The translations under genes and the position numbers were made by a program. A stretch of DNA of 58,082 nucleotides from Betaproteobacteria bacterium (GTDB lineage Bacteria; Pseudomonadota; Gammaproteobacteria; Burkholderiales; SG8-41), in assembly GCA_021730905.1 (NCBI GenBank), contig JAKFYK010000031.1, positions 1 to 58,082 of the forward strand. The letters run 5' to 3'. The notes beneath the pieces were generated by a model. The model had not been told where the DNA came from and ran no database searches. It saw nothing but the letters and a program-made list of their open reading frames with translations. Below are positions 35,581 to 44,896 of this stretch, one piece after another. Within the stretch, counting starts at the first letter, position 1. Every line of letters begins with the position of its first letter.

Positions 35581-35691
35581 CTCGATGTGCTGCAATAGCT
35601 GGCGGTTTTCGATACACGTGCGCGGCGATGATACCGCCATCCAGCTGTTCGGCTAAACTGCGAGGCCGCTGCGCACCCGCGCTTCACACCC

Positions 35692-36558
35692 ATGCCCCGT
35701 CACGCCACCCAAAAAACACCTCCGCCTGAGTTCGCGGAGCTGCGCCCCGGCCAATCCATCGAACTGCTGAAAGAGTTGCACATCCTGACGCGCGACGGGC
35801 GGCTGAACCAGGACAGCCGGCGCAAGCTGAAGCAGGTGTATCACCTGTGCCAGCTTATTGAACCGCTACTGGGGCAAGTGATACAGGAAAGCGGTAGCGT
35901 GCAGATGGCAGATATCGGCGCGGGGAAATCGTATCTGGGCTTCATCCTCTACGATTTGTTTTTCAAGGCGCGCAACGATGCATCGCGCGTTTACGGCATC
36001 GAAGCGCGCCCGGACCTGGTCGAAAAATCGGTCGCACTGGCGCAAAAACTTCAGTTCACGCGCATGGCGTTTCTGGATATCCCGGTGGCCGAAGCGATAA
36101 GTACTGCGGAGCTGCCAGAGACATTTGATCTCGTCACTGCGCTGCATGCCTGCGACACCGCCACGGATGATGCCATTCATTTTGCCGTGAAGAAACATGC
36201 GCGTTTCATCGTACTGGCGCCCTGTTGTCAGGCCGAGGTCGCGGCGATGCTGCGCAAAAACAAAGGTGCGGCGCTTGCCGATCCACACAAAAGCGCACTC
36301 ACCGAAGCGTGGCGGCATCCGCTGCACACGCGAGAGTTCGGCAGCCACATCACCAATGTGCTGCGCTGTCTGCAACTCGAAGCACACGGTTATCAGGTCA
36401 ACGTTACCGAATTGGTAGGCTGGGAGCACTCGCTCAAGAACGAATTGATCATCGCCAGCTACAAGGATCTGCCGCGCGCGCGGCCAGCGCAGCGCTTGCA
36501 GGCGATGCTGGATACACTGGGGTTGGAAGAGTTGCGTACGCGGTTTTTTGTGAAGTAA
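35692..36558 (+). CDS. SAM-dependent methyltransferase (methyltransferase-25/32-like)
   Basis: The protein has 288 residues, soluble. The SAM-binding motif I is MADIGAGKSYLGFILYD (about 73-89), followed by an acidic strand end (VYGIEARPDLVE). The family mark FDLVTALHACDTATDDAI and APCCQAEV lies in the middle. This set is shared by methyltransferase-like proteins related to the human GSTCD C-terminal domain; the substrate is not known. No clear ribosome-binding site precedes the ATG. It is followed after 15 bases by the receptor-like gene, in the same reading frame. Confidence 0.8.
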   Translation: MPRHATQKTPPPEFAELRPGQSIELLKELHILTRDGRLNQDSRRKLKQVYHLCQLIEPLLGQVIQESGSVQMADIGAGKSYLGFILYDLFFKARNDASRVYGIEARPDLVEKSVALAQKLQFTRMAFLDIPVAEAISTAELPETFDLVTALHACDTATDDAIHFAVKKHARFIVLAPCCQAEVAAMLRKNKGAALADPHKSALTEAWRHPLHTREFGSHITNVLRCLQLEAHGYQVNVTELVGWEHSLKNELIIASYKDLPRARPAQRLQAMLDTLGLEELRTRFFVK

Positions 36559-36573
36559 TTACCGGAGTCATTC

Positions 36574-37500
36574 ATGAATCAGACAGCAAAATCCGGCAAC
36601 AGCACACCCACCCTCGCTGTCTTCACCAAAAACCGCTCAAATCCGGCCTACGCTGCCGCACGCCTGGGCGCGGATCGTGTAGTGGCACGCATGGGTGCGC
36701 GCACGGTGCATTACGTGCCCGTGCAACCCGATCACATTGGCGAGCAACAGGCGCTGGTCGGGCAAGCCATCGCCGCGCGACCCGATGCGTGCTTATTCGT
36801 GGCCGTGGATGCCGAGGCGATGATTCCTTCGGTAAAAAAATTCAATGCAGCGGGCATTCCCGTGTTTTCGTTCATCAACCGTTTGCAGGGCGGCGAGTGG
36901 GTGAGCTTCGCTGGTGCCGATGATCGCGCGCTGGCGGTGCGCATTGCGAATGTCTTGTTTGCGCATCTTAAAGGGAAAGGGCGCGTGCTGGTGCTGGCCG
37001 GCACACACGGCTCGATTTCCGGGCGGGATCGATTGACGGGCTTTGCCGAAGCGTTCGCCGCCGCGCCCGACATTACGCGTGTGCGGGATGTTCCCGGAGA
37101 ATTTTTACAGGATGCCGCGCGTCGCGAGATGACACACTTTCTGGCAAGCGGCACTGCATTTGACGCCGTGCTCGCCGCCAACGATGCGATGGCATTGGGT
37201 GTGATTGATGCGATGTCGGATGCGAAAATGCCGCTATGCCCCGTCGTCGGGGTGAACGCGGTACCGACGGCTATAGCCGCCATCAAAGCCGGTACGCTGC
37301 TCGCCACCGCCAGCTTCGATGCCATGAAAATGGCTTGCCTCGCTGCCGAGGCCGCTGTGCGTCACCTGCGCGGCGAGCAGGTACCGCGCGAGATTATGCT
37401 GCCGGTGGAAATCGTGGATAGGGCAAATTGCGCGGCATGGGCTAAACCTTTCGAGCAGCGCGATCTGCCTGTTTGGGATGCTATTGTCGGCGCACGTTAG
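36574..37500 (+). CDS. sugar-receptor-like (Peripla_BP_4) protein without signal peptide
   Basis: The protein has 308 residues with the fold of LacI/ribose-binding receptors: LAVFTKNRSNPAYAAARLGADRVVARMG, then VFVAVDAEAMIPSVKKFNAAGIPVFSFINR, AGTHGSISGRDRLTGF and FDAVLAANDAMALGVIDAM. Receptors of this type are normally exported, but here the N terminus is polar (MNQTAKSGNSTP). An in-frame TAA, the methyltransferase stop, rules out a longer start. It also lacks a DNA-binding domain. A GGAG supports the start. It may be a cytoplasmic ligand sensor. Its stop overlaps the convergent carboxylase stop by four bases. Confidence 0.75.
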   Translation: MNQTAKSGNSTPTLAVFTKNRSNPAYAAARLGADRVVARMGARTVHYVPVQPDHIGEQQALVGQAIAARPDACLFVAVDAEAMIPSVKKFNAAGIPVFSFINRLQGGEWVSFAGADDRALAVRIANVLFAHLKGKGRVLVLAGTHGSISGRDRLTGFAEAFAAAPDITRVRDVPGEFLQDAARREMTHFLASGTAFDAVLAANDAMALGVIDAMSDAKMPLCPVVGVNAVPTAIAAIKAGTLLATASFDAMKMACLAAEAAVRHLRGEQVPREIMLPVEIVDRANCAAWAKPFEQRDLPVWDAIVGAR

Positions 37501-39032
37501 TAACTGGTCGGCCAGTTGCGCAGCAAATGCTCGCCCACGCCTTTTTTCAGGCGCATGCGATGCACTTCCAGCGTACGAATCAGGTATTCACGGGTGTCGC
37601 GCGGATCAATCACGTTTTGCGCTTCATAAAGCTCTGCTAGCCCCCATGCCGAGGTGTCGCGCTCGACTTCGGACTTAAGTTGCTTGAAGCGCTCGGGATC
37701 GTCTTCGTATTTCACGCCGTAGAGCACATTGACCGATACCGCCGGGTCCATGAAACCGAGGTCTGCCGTAGGCCAGCAGGCAATCTCATCGGCGTTTTTC
37801 CCGCCCGCCATGTTGATAAACGCCTGGCCGTAGTTCTTGCGCATCATCACGGTAATTTTCGGCACAGTCACCAGCGTCAGCGCGTTCATCCAGTTGATGA
37901 CTTTGCCGGGCATGCCGCGCAGTTCGCCTTCGAGGCCGATCAGGAAACCGGGCACGTCCACCATGAACACCAGCGGAATATTGAATGAATCGCACAGCAC
38001 CATGAAGCTAGTGACTTTCTGGCAGGCATCGGCGTCGAGCGCGCCACCCTTGTAGAGCGGATTGTTGGCGATGAAGCCGACGCTTTTACCGTCGAGCCGC
38101 GCAAGCAAGGTGGTAATGGATTTACCGTAGCGTTCCTTTAACTCGAACGTCGAATCCTTGTCTGCGACGGCTTTGATGATTTTGCGCACGTCATACACTT
38201 GGTTGCGCGACTCCGGCAGGATCTCCAGTATGGTTTTGCTGCCTTCATCGGAGCCTGCAGGCACCGGCACTTCCGGTGGCGGCTCCATGTTGTGACTGGG
38301 CAGATACGACAGAAATTTCTTGATCGCGTCGAGGCACTGCTCGTCGGTATCTACCGCCATGTCGGCAAGGCCGGAAATACCGGTCAGTAATTTCCAGCCG
38401 CCGAGTTCTTCGGCGCTGATCGGCTTGTTGATCGCAATCGACGTCACATTGGGGCTGGCAATTGCCATGATGGCGCCCTTGCGCATCACCACAAAATCCG
38501 ACATCGCCGAGTACCAGGTGGATGAACCATAACACTGGCCGAGCAATGCCGAGCACCACGGCGATTCGCGCAGGCGCTGATACTCAGTAGGGTCTTGCGC
38601 AATGATAGCGCGACCCGCGGCGCCCATGCGATCGGGCATGCGCGCACCGCTCGATTCGCCCAGCAGCACCAACGGCATGCCACGCTTGGTCGCGGTCTGC
38701 TTCACGTGCTTGATCTTTTTCATGTTGATCACCGCGCTGGATGCGCCCATCACGGTGAAATCATTCGACACCAGCCCCACGTCGCGACCGTGGATGCGCC
38801 CGAAGCCTGCGACTTTTCCATCCGACGGCGTCTTGTGTTTGACCTCAGGCCGGTTGCTTCGCGCGAAGCGGCCGGATTCGATGAACGAATCTTTATCCAG
38901 TAAATACTCGATGCGCTCTCGCGCATTGAGATGGCCCTCGGCTTTGCGCTTGGCAAGTTTCTCCGGCCCGCCCATGCCGATCGCCTCGGCGGTTCTTTCC
39001 TGGAATTCCTGAATCAGCTTTTCGTAGGCCAC
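37497..39032 (-). CDS. acyl-CoA carboxylase beta (carboxyltransferase) subunit, paralogue 2
   Basis: The protein has 511 residues from a GTG preceded by AAGGG. It has the same two-half carboxyltransferase layout as paralogue 1: GRIHGRDVGLVSNDFTVMGAS, GESSGARMPDRMG, DVPGFLIGLEGELRGMPGK and MAGGKNADE. It ends RNWPTSY. The substrate is probably a branched or short acyl-CoA. It is the last gene of the long leftward cluster of Bug receptors and acyl-CoA dehydrogenase, which suggests breakdown of a carboxylic acid through CoA thioesters. No biotin-carrying alpha subunit is nearby. Confidence 0.88.
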   Translation of the reverse strand: MAYEKLIQEFQERTAEAIGMGGPEKLAKRKAEGHLNARERIEYLLDKDSFIESGRFARSNRPEVKHKTPSDGKVAGFGRIHGRDVGLVSNDFTVMGASSAVINMKKIKHVKQTATKRGMPLVLLGESSGARMPDRMGAAGRAIIAQDPTEYQRLRESPWCSALLGQCYGSSTWYSAMSDFVVMRKGAIMAIASPNVTSIAINKPISAEELGGWKLLTGISGLADMAVDTDEQCLDAIKKFLSYLPSHNMEPPPEVPVPAGSDEGSKTILEILPESRNQVYDVRKIIKAVADKDSTFELKERYGKSITTLLARLDGKSVGFIANNPLYKGGALDADACQKVTSFMVLCDSFNIPLVFMVDVPGFLIGLEGELRGMPGKVINWMNALTLVTVPKITVMMRKNYGQAFINMAGGKNADEIACWPTADLGFMDPAVSVNVLYGVKYEDDPERFKQLKSEVERDTSAWGLAELYEAQNVIDPRDTREYLIRTLEVHRMRLKKGVGEHLLRNWPTSY

Positions 39033-39082
39033 AATGCGCCCTTTATAAATATCAATAAAAACATATAGTTATGCGACGGGCG

Positions 39083-40072
39083 CTAATCAACGCGTATGCC
39101 CGCCTGCTGAATCACCTTCGCCCATTTCGCGATTTCGGATTTCACAAAGTCGCCGAATTGATCCGGCGATAACGGCGTGAATTTTGCACCTTCGGTCAAC
39201 AGCCGCTTTTGAATATCCGGCGCCTGCATCACGCGCACAATCTCCGCGTGCAGTTTGGTTACCACATCGCGCGGCGTACCCGCCGGTGCAAATGCGCCGA
39301 CCCAATTGGTTACATCATAACCCGGCAATGTTTCGGCAATCGCCGGCAGATCGGGTGCGGCGGGCGAGCGCTTGGCGCCGGTAACTGCGATAGCGTTGAG
39401 CCGCCCGCTTTTCACATGAGGCAACACGGTGGGCATGGTGGCGAACAACAGCGAGGTTTGCCCGCCGATCAAATCGGTAATCGCCGGTACGTTGCCTTTA
39501 TACGGCACATGAACCATCTCCACCTTCGCCATCGACTTCAGCAGTTCACCCGACAAATGCCCGGCGGTACCATTGCCCGCCGACGCGTAAATAATCTGTC
39601 CGGGCCGCGCCTTCGCTAGCGCGATCAGTTCTTTTACATTTTTCGCCGGCACCGACGGATGCAGCACCAGCAGCCCTTCGGCCTCCAGCATCATCGATAT
39701 CGGTGCGAAATCGCGCACCGGATCAAACGGCAATTTTCTGAACAAACTCACATTCACCGCGTGCGTGCCGATGCTGCCGACCACCAACGTGTAACCGTCA
39801 GGCGCGGATTTCGCCACAAACTCCGCTGCGATATTGCCGCCCGCGCCGGCACGATTTTCCACCACCACCGGCTGGCCCCACGTTTCGTTGAGCTTGCCGC
39901 CGATAACGCGCGCAAACACGTCGGCGATGCCGCCAATCGGAAACGGGATGATGATGCGGATGGGCTTCACTGGATAGGTCTGCGCGTACGCAGGAGCTAT
40001 CGTGGCAAAACCCACCAATACCACTCCTGTTGCGACAAACCAGCGAACCCCGGATGTCGGCCCGTGCCTCAT
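39083..40072 (-). CDS. Bug-type (TctC-like) periplasmic solute-binding protein 1
   Basis: The start is at the ATG at 40072 (MRHGPTSGVRWFVAT), with GGAG six bases upstream. The protein has 329 residues with a signal peptide (ending AYAQ-TYP). Bug hallmarks are YPVKPIRIIIPFPIGGIADVFAR, VVVENRAGAGGNIAAE, MVHVPYKGNVPAITDLIGGQ and the C-terminal [14 protein letters not shown]. Such receptors bind carboxylates (or neutral relatives) for tripartite tricarboxylate transporters. No TctA or TctB gene lies in the window. It is 50 bases upstream of the carboxylase gene. Confidence 0.9.
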   Translation of the reverse strand: MRHGPTSGVRWFVATGVVLVGFATIAPAYAQTYPVKPIRIIIPFPIGGIADVFARVIGGKLNETWGQPVVVENRAGAGGNIAAEFVAKSAPDGYTLVVGSIGTHAVNVSLFRKLPFDPVRDFAPISMMLEAEGLLVLHPSVPAKNVKELIALAKARPGQIIYASAGNGTAGHLSGELLKSMAKVEMVHVPYKGNVPAITDLIGGQTSLLFATMPTVLPHVKSGRLNAIAVTGAKRSPAAPDLPAIAETLPGYDVTNWVGAFAPAGTPRDVVTKLHAEIVRVMQAPDIQKRLLTEGAKFTPLSPDQFGDFVKSEIAKWAKVIQQAGIRVD

Positions 40073-40113
40073 TGCGATCTCCAATAACCCATGTTTAACA
40101 TCTTCCGTCGCGC

Positions 40114-41082
40114 TCAATCGACGCGCGCACCGGTGGCTTTGACCACCTTAGCCCACTTTTCGGTTTCGGATTTCAGCAGTTCCGCCGCTTCGGCCGGCGT
40201 GCCGTACTTGAACGTCGTGCCGTGCGATAACAGCCGCGTGCGTACGTTGCTGTCTTCGAGCGACCGATTCAATTCCGTGTTGAGCCGCGTCATGATCGCT
40301 GCCGGCGTGCGCGCCGGCACCAGTATGCCCCACCACGTGCTCGCTTCAAACCCGGGGTAGCCGGATTCGGCAAATGTGGCGATAGTCGGCGCGGCCTCAG
40401 AGCGCTGCGCGCTGCCGATGGCGATGCCCTTGATCTTGCCGCTATCCAGATGCGGCTTCATGGAAGTGACGGCGTCCGTCACCAGCGGAACGAAGCCCGC
40501 CATCGCGTCGATAGTCGCCGGTCCCGCGCCCTTGTACGGTATGTGCGTGAGATCAGCCTTCGACGTGAGCCTGAACAGTTCCACCGCGAAATGCGACGAC
40601 GTGCCGATGCCGGGACTGCCGAAGTTGAGCGTACCGGGGCGCGCGTGCGAAAGCGCAACCAACTCCTTCGGCGTACGCACCGGCAGCGAGGGATGCGCCC
40701 CCAGCACGATGGGAATCACGCCGATCAAACCCACCGGCGCGAGATCGCGGCGCGTGTTGTAGGGGAGCTTCGTATAAAGGCTGTCGTTGATCGCTTGCGT
40801 GGTGAACGTCTGAATCAGCACCGTGTAACCGTCGGCGGGCGCGGCGGCAACCAGCCCCGCAGCCAGCGTGGTGCCCGCGCCGCCACGAAAATCGACAATG
40901 AATTGCTGGCCGATCAACTCGCCCATGCGCGGCGTGATGCTGCGCGACAGAAACTCGCCCGTGCCGCCGGGCGCGAAGGGCACGACCATGCGGATGGGTT
41001 TGGTGGGATAGGTTTGGGCATGGGATGGAAAGCTAATAACCACCGAATAACTGAAAAACAAAAACGCAATAACCTTGGTCAC
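40114..41082 (-). CDS. Bug-type (TctC-like) periplasmic solute-binding protein 2
   Basis: The start is taken at the GTG at 41082 (MTKVIAFLFFSYSVVISF), after GGGAG; the longer frame upstream adds a non-signal-like extension. The protein has 322 residues with a clear signal peptide ending HAQ-TYP. Typical segments are KPIRMVVPFAPGGTGEFLSR, VDFRGGAGTTLAAGLVA, LTHIPYKGAGPATIDAM and ETEKWAKVVKATGARVD. It is exported to the periplasm. The GxxExxY cassette ends about 40 bases before its start and may supply or interrupt its promoter. Confidence 0.9.
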   Translation of the reverse strand: MTKVIAFLFFSYSVVISFPSHAQTYPTKPIRMVVPFAPGGTGEFLSRSITPRMGELIGQQFIVDFRGGAGTTLAAGLVAAAPADGYTVLIQTFTTQAINDSLYTKLPYNTRRDLAPVGLIGVIPIVLGAHPSLPVRTPKELVALSHARPGTLNFGSPGIGTSSHFAVELFRLTSKADLTHIPYKGAGPATIDAMAGFVPLVTDAVTSMKPHLDSGKIKGIAIGSAQRSEAAPTIATFAESGYPGFEASTWWGILVPARTPAAIMTRLNTELNRSLEDSNVRTRLLSHGTTFKYGTPAEAAELLKSETEKWAKVVKATGARVD

Positions 41083-41121
41083 GATTTTCTCCCGTCCATG
41101 TCCGCGTTTATCATCAACCCA

Positions 41122-41200
41122 TTTAACCGCAGAACACACAGACCACGCAGAAATAAGGTCGTCAAGGTTTTCTTCCGCGTGGTCTGCGTATTCCGCGGTT
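41122..41200. repeat. terminal inverted repeat of the GxxExxY cassette, with internal hairpin (left)
   Basis: The 33 bases at 41122-41154 (beginning TTTAACCGCAGAACACACAG) recur inverted at 41586-41618 with four mismatches. They also pair with 41170-41200 nearby, so this end can fold into a hairpin of about 30 base pairs with a 16-base loop. The inner arm reaches the stop codon of the broken gene. Confidence 0.75.
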
Positions 41201-41587
41201 TACCCTGTCTTGGTCTTGGCAATCCGCTCGAGCTCTGCTTTCGGATAATGCCCGAAGTTGACAAGTAAACCCAATTCAAAACCTGTTGCTTTAAGGTAGT
41301 TATGAACTTGCGCGGTGTTCGCTACCGAGTTTCTTCACTGCCTTTATTTCCATGAGAATCCCCTCGAAACACACAAAGTCAGGCACGTAGACCTGAGACA
41401 AGCGCTCACCTTTGTAATGAATTACCAGTTCTCGTTGCGCAACAATTGGAATGCCGCTTTTCCTGAATTCTCGTTCAAGGCATTCTTGGTAGACAGATTC
41501 AAGAAATCCGCAACCCATCTCACGATACACCTCGAAAACGGCGCCCCGTATTCGATAACTTTCCTCTTCGAAAATTAGGCCTGTCAT
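41200..41587 (-). pseudogene. GxxExxY family gene, frameshifted
   Basis: From the ATG at 41587 the frame gives MTGLIFEEESYRIRGAVFEV and the family marks YREMGCGFLESVYQECLE, VIHYKGERLSQVYVPDF and MEIKAVKKLGSEH. It then runs into a stop after ASS. In another frame the expected ending continues at once: TAQVHNYLKATGFELGLLVN and FGHYPKAELERI, to a stop at 41200. A loss of two bases (or gain of one) near 41312-41320 explains this. The family has a nuclease-like fold, but its role is not established. The gene sits between inverted repeats inside an operon of unrelated metabolism. Confidence 0.8.
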
Positions 41588-41618
41588 TTCTGCGTGTTCG
41601 GTGTGTTCCGTGGTTAAA
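41586..41618. repeat. terminal inverted repeat of the GxxExxY cassette (right)
   Basis: The minus strand begins TTTAACCACGGAACACACCG. It matches the left repeat at 29 of 33 positions in inverted orientation and covers the gene's start region. It ends 12 bases before the acyl-CoA dehydrogenase stop. Confidence 0.75.
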
Positions 41619-41629
41619 CGGGGTTGCGG

Positions 41630-42778
41630 TTAACCTTCGCGCAGCATATGCCGTGCAATCACCAGTTGCTGAATCTGGCTGGTGCCCTCGAATATACGGA
41701 ATAGCCGCACGTCGCGATACAGGCGCTCCACCGCGTACTCCTGCATGTAGCCCGCGCCGCCGTGTATCTGTACGGCGCGATCGGCGACGCGTCCCACCAT
41801 TTCCGACGCAAACAACTTGCAGCACGACGCCTCCAGCGTGATGTTGACGCCCGTGTCACGCTTGCGCGCCGCTTCCAGCACCATGCTGCGCGCAGCATAG
41901 ATTTCGGTTTTGGAATCGGCGAGCATCGCCTGGATCAACTGAAACTCAGCAATCGCCTTGCCGAACTGCTTGCGTTCGCGCGCGTAGTTCAATCCTTCAT
42001 CGAGCAGGCGTTGTGCGATGCCGGTGCACACCGAGGCAATATTGAGCCGCGCGCGATCCAGCACTTTCATCGCGGTCTTGAAGCCCATGCCTTCTTTGCC
42101 ACCGATGACGTTTTCCGCTGGCACGCGCACATTGTCGAATATCACATCGGCGGTGTGTGAGCCGCGTTGGCCCATCTTGCGATCAGGTTTGCCGACACTC
42201 AAACCTGGTAAATCGCGCTCGACGATGAATGCCGACACGCCACCCGCATCTTTGCTATTCGGATCGGTGCGTGCCATCACGGTAAAGATATGCGCTTCCG
42301 GCGCGTTGGTGATATAGCGCTTGGCGCCGTTCATCACATAGAAATCGCCTTTCTTCTCGGCGCGCGTGGTGAGCGATGCCGCATCGGAGCCGGAGCCCGG
42401 CTCGGTCAGTGCGAACGAGCCGATAATCTCCCCGCTGGCGAGTCGCGGCAGATATTTCCGTTTCTGTTCCTCGGTGCCGTCGATGACGATGCCCATGCCG
42501 CCGATACCGTTGTTGGTACCCATGATCGAGCGGAACACCGGCGACGCTTCGCACAGCGCCATACTGGTCAACGCTTCTTCTTCGGTGGTAAGGCCGAGAC
42601 CACCGTATTCTTCCGGTATGGTCAGCCCGAACAAACCCATGCGCCGCATCTCGGCCATGATGTCGGTGGGAATTTCATCGGTCTCGGTGACTTCGCGCTC
42701 GCGCGGGATCAGTTTCTCGCGCACAAAGCGCGCGATGGTGTCAAGAAGGAGTTGGAAAGAAGCGGGGTCGCGGATCAT
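41630..42778 (-). CDS. acyl-CoA dehydrogenase
   Basis: The protein has 382 residues in the usual three domains. FAD and substrate segments are [23 protein letters not shown] and [16 protein letters not shown]; the C-terminal helical domain has [35 protein letters not shown] and the catalytic Glu364 in [11 protein letters not shown]. It oxidises a short- or branched-chain acyl-CoA and passes electrons to ETF. It begins three bases after the Bug protein 3 stop, so the two are co-translated. The cassette follows 12 bases after it. Confidence 0.92.
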   Translation of the reverse strand: MIRDPASFQLLLDTIARFVREKLIPREREVTETDEIPTDIMAEMRRMGLFGLTIPEEYGGLGLTTEEEALTSMALCEASPVFRSIMGTNNGIGGMGIVIDGTEEQKRKYLPRLASGEIIGSFALTEPGSGSDAASLTTRAEKKGDFYVMNGAKRYITNAPEAHIFTVMARTDPNSKDAGGVSAFIVERDLPGLSVGKPDRKMGQRGSHTADVIFDNVRVPAENVIGGKEGMGFKTAMKVLDRARLNIASVCTGIAQRLLDEGLNYARERKQFGKAIAEFQLIQAMLADSKTEIYAARSMVLEAARKRDTGVNITLEASCCKLFASEMVGRVADRAVQIHGGAGYMQEYAVERLYRDVRLFRIFEGTSQIQQLVIARHMLREG

Positions 42779-42781
42779 GAA

Positions 42782-43744
42782 TTATTGAAGCTCTACGTTC
42801 GCATCCTTAATCACCTTCGCCCACTTGGCTATTTCGGATTTGATATGCACGGCGAATTGTTCGGGCCGATCGCCAACCGGCTCTGCACCCAGACTCGAAA
42901 GCCGTTCATTCACATCCGGCAATTTCAAAATACGCTGCGTTTCCGTCGCGAGTTTATCGACTACGGCTTTCGGCGTGCCCGCCGGCGCGACGAGACCGAA
43001 CCACGCGCTGGAGTTGTAACCCGGCACGCCGGCTTCGGCGATGGTGGGCAGATCGGGCATGGCGGGGGAACGTTTGGCGGCGCTCACCGCCAGCGCGCGC
43101 AGCTTGCCCGCTTTTACCTGCGGCAGATACACCGGCATGTTGTCGATGGTGACGATGATCTGCCCGCCGATGACATCCGCCATCACGCCCGCGCTGCCTT
43201 TATACGGAATGTGCTGCATGCTGGTGCCGGTCATGGTTTTGAACAATTCCTGCGACAGGTGCGCGGTGCTGCCGTTGCCGGGCGAGCCGTAGTTGAATTT
43301 GTTCGGATTGGCTTTCAGATAGGCGATGAATTCCTTGACGCTTTTCACCGGCACGCTGTTGTTGACCACCATGATGTTGGGCACCAGCGCCACCAGGCTC
43401 ACCGGCGCGAAATCCTTCACCGCGTCCCACGGCAGCTTGCGATAGAGGCTCGGATTGATGCCGTGCGTGCCCGCTGTCACCATCAGCAGCGTGTGGCCGT
43501 CGGGCGTGGCCTTGGCGGCGACATCGGTGCCGATGTTGCCGTTGGCGCCCGCGCGATTGTCGGTAATCACCGGCTGGCCAAACGCTTCGCTCATTTTGTG
43601 CCCGACTGCGCGCGCCAAAATATCGGTGGTGCCGGCCGGCGTGTAGGCGACGATGATGCGGATCGGCTTGGTCGGATACTGCTGGGCAAGCGCAAACCCC
43701 GGCACAGCCAGCATAATAATTAAGTATTTGATTTTAAATAACAT
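42782..43744 (-). CDS. Bug-type (TctC-like) periplasmic solute-binding protein 3
   Basis: The protein has 320 residues with a signal peptide [25 protein letters not shown] precedes the ATG. Family segments are [59 protein letters not shown] and [17 protein letters not shown]. The signal peptide's first codons are AT-rich and include one copy of the dispersed motif (TAAAATCAAATACTTA), which encodes FKIKYL. Its tight link to acyl-CoA dehydrogenase suggests its ligand is a carboxylate degraded as a CoA ester. Confidence 0.9.
   Translation of the reverse strand: MLFKIKYLIIMLAVPGFALAQQYPTKPIRIIVAYTPAGTTDILARAVGHKMSEAFGQPVITDNRAGANGNIGTDVAAKATPDGHTLLMVTAGTHGINPSLYRKLPWDAVKDFAPVSLVALVPNIMVVNNSVPVKSVKEFIAYLKANPNKFNYGSPGNGSTAHLSQELFKTMTGTSMQHIPYKGSAGVMADVIGGQIIVTIDNMPVYLPQVKAGKLRALAVSAAKRSPAMPDLPTIAEAGVPGYNSSAWFGLVAPAGTPKAVVDKLATETQRILKLPDVNERLSSLGAEPVGDRPEQFAVHIKSEIAKWAKVIKDANVELQ
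43714..43743 (-). repeat. dispersed AT-rich motif copy encoding a signal-peptide start
   Basis: The minus strand reads ATTTAAAATCAAATACTTAA directly after the ATGTT start of Bug protein 3, so the element supplies the Lys-rich n-region of the signal peptide. A related, more diverged stretch (AAAAACAGGTACTTATA) lies at the same place in Bug protein 4 near 45855. Confidence 0.5.
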
Positions 43745-43766
43745 TTTGTGTTTCCTCCAAAGACTG

Positions 43767-44873
43767 CTATTTCAACACGGCTATCGTCTTGCGCTTGATC
43801 AAATCAAAATCGATGGCCGCGCCCAAACCGGGACCGGTGGGCGCGTGCACATAACCCTGGTTATCGACTTCAATGTCCTGCGTAAGCCCGTACTTGTGCG
43901 CGGCATCGGGCAAAAACACTTCGAAGAATTGCGCGTTTTGTATCGCCATCATCACATGCAGATTGGCGACGTTGTTCAGCGAGTTGCCGCCATGATGAAT
44001 TTCGTAATTGAGATGAAACGCCTCCGCGAGATGCGCGGTCTTGATCATGGTGGTGATGCCGCCCTTGACGGCCACGTCGCCGCGCAGAAAATCCGTCGCC
44101 TGCGTCACGATCCATTGCGCGTACGAATCCAGCCCCGCCTGCGGATACTCGGTGGCCATGATCGGCGTCTTGAGCTTTTGCTTGAGCTTGATGTAGTTGT
44201 AGATATCCTGATCGGCGAGCGGGTCTTCATACCAGTGGTAACCCAGTTCGTCGATTGCGAAACCAACGCGCAGCGCTTCCTCGTAGTTGTAACACCAGCC
44301 CGGATCAACCATCAGCGTGAACTCTTTGCCCACTGCACTGCGCACGGCTTCGCACACCTTGATGTCTTCGCGCCATGCCTGCGGCGGATGAATCTTGTAC
44401 GCAGGCCAGCCGAGCGCCTGATAATGCTGCGCCTGCTCGACATAAGCCGCAGGGCTCGGCAGTATCTGCGAACTGGCGTACGCCGGCGCGCGTTCGCGGT
44501 AGGAACCGAGCAGTTTGTGTATCGGCATGTTGGCCGCCTTGCCCGCGATGTCCCACAGCGCCACATCGACAGCGCCTACTGCGCGCGTGGTGGTGGTGCG
44601 CGCGCGTTTCCACAACGCCTGATACAAACGCTCGCGCGCCAGCGGGTCCTGCCCCATCAGCACGGGCTTGAGATAACGCAGCAGCGCCGGTGCATCGATG
44701 TCCGCGGCCTGGCGCGAACTGCCGAGAAACGCGTGACCGGTAAGGCCTTCATCGGTGACGATGGCGAGCAGCCCAAGCTGGCTGGAGCCACCGAATTTCT
44801 TGTGCTCGCCGTAACTGGTGGCGGGAATATCGTCCCAGGAAAAAAGCGTGAGGCTGACGTCGGTAATTTTCAT
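43767..44873 (-). CDS. enolase-superfamily (mandelate racemase/muconate lactonising type) enzyme
   Basis: The start is taken at MKITDVSLTLFSWDD (44873). The protein has 368 residues: a capping domain (1-125) followed by a TIM barrel. Metal ligands are Asp190 (MVDPGW), Glu216 (WYEDPL) and Glu242 (ATEYPQ); the base on the second strand is Lys160 in YKIHPP, where His162 replaces the second Lys of the usual KxK; a His pair follows (EIHHGGNS, 293-294). It should abstract an alpha proton from a carboxylate, as an acid-sugar dehydratase or racemase. The neighbours on both sides are Bug receptors, so the substrate is probably one of their ligands. Confidence 0.85.
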   Translation of the reverse strand: MKITDVSLTLFSWDDIPATSYGEHKKFGGSSQLGLLAIVTDEGLTGHAFLGSSRQAADIDAPALLRYLKPVLMGQDPLARERLYQALWKRARTTTTRAVGAVDVALWDIAGKAANMPIHKLLGSYRERAPAYASSQILPSPAAYVEQAQHYQALGWPAYKIHPPQAWREDIKVCEAVRSAVGKEFTLMVDPGWCYNYEEALRVGFAIDELGYHWYEDPLADQDIYNYIKLKQKLKTPIMATEYPQAGLDSYAQWIVTQATDFLRGDVAVKGGITTMIKTAHLAEAFHLNYEIHHGGNSLNNVANLHVMMAIQNAQFFEVFLPDAAHKYGLTQDIEVDNQGYVHAPTGPGLGAAIDFDLIKRKTIAVLK

Positions 44874-44896
44874 ATGTGGCTGCTCGCGCCCTTGTA

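Noticed and set aside
42290..43723. 477-codon open frame on the plus strand opposite Bug protein 3 and acyl-CoA dehydrogenase
   Set aside because: Antisense to two well-supported genes. Its composition (many His, Arg, Gln) is that of a GC-rich reverse frame.
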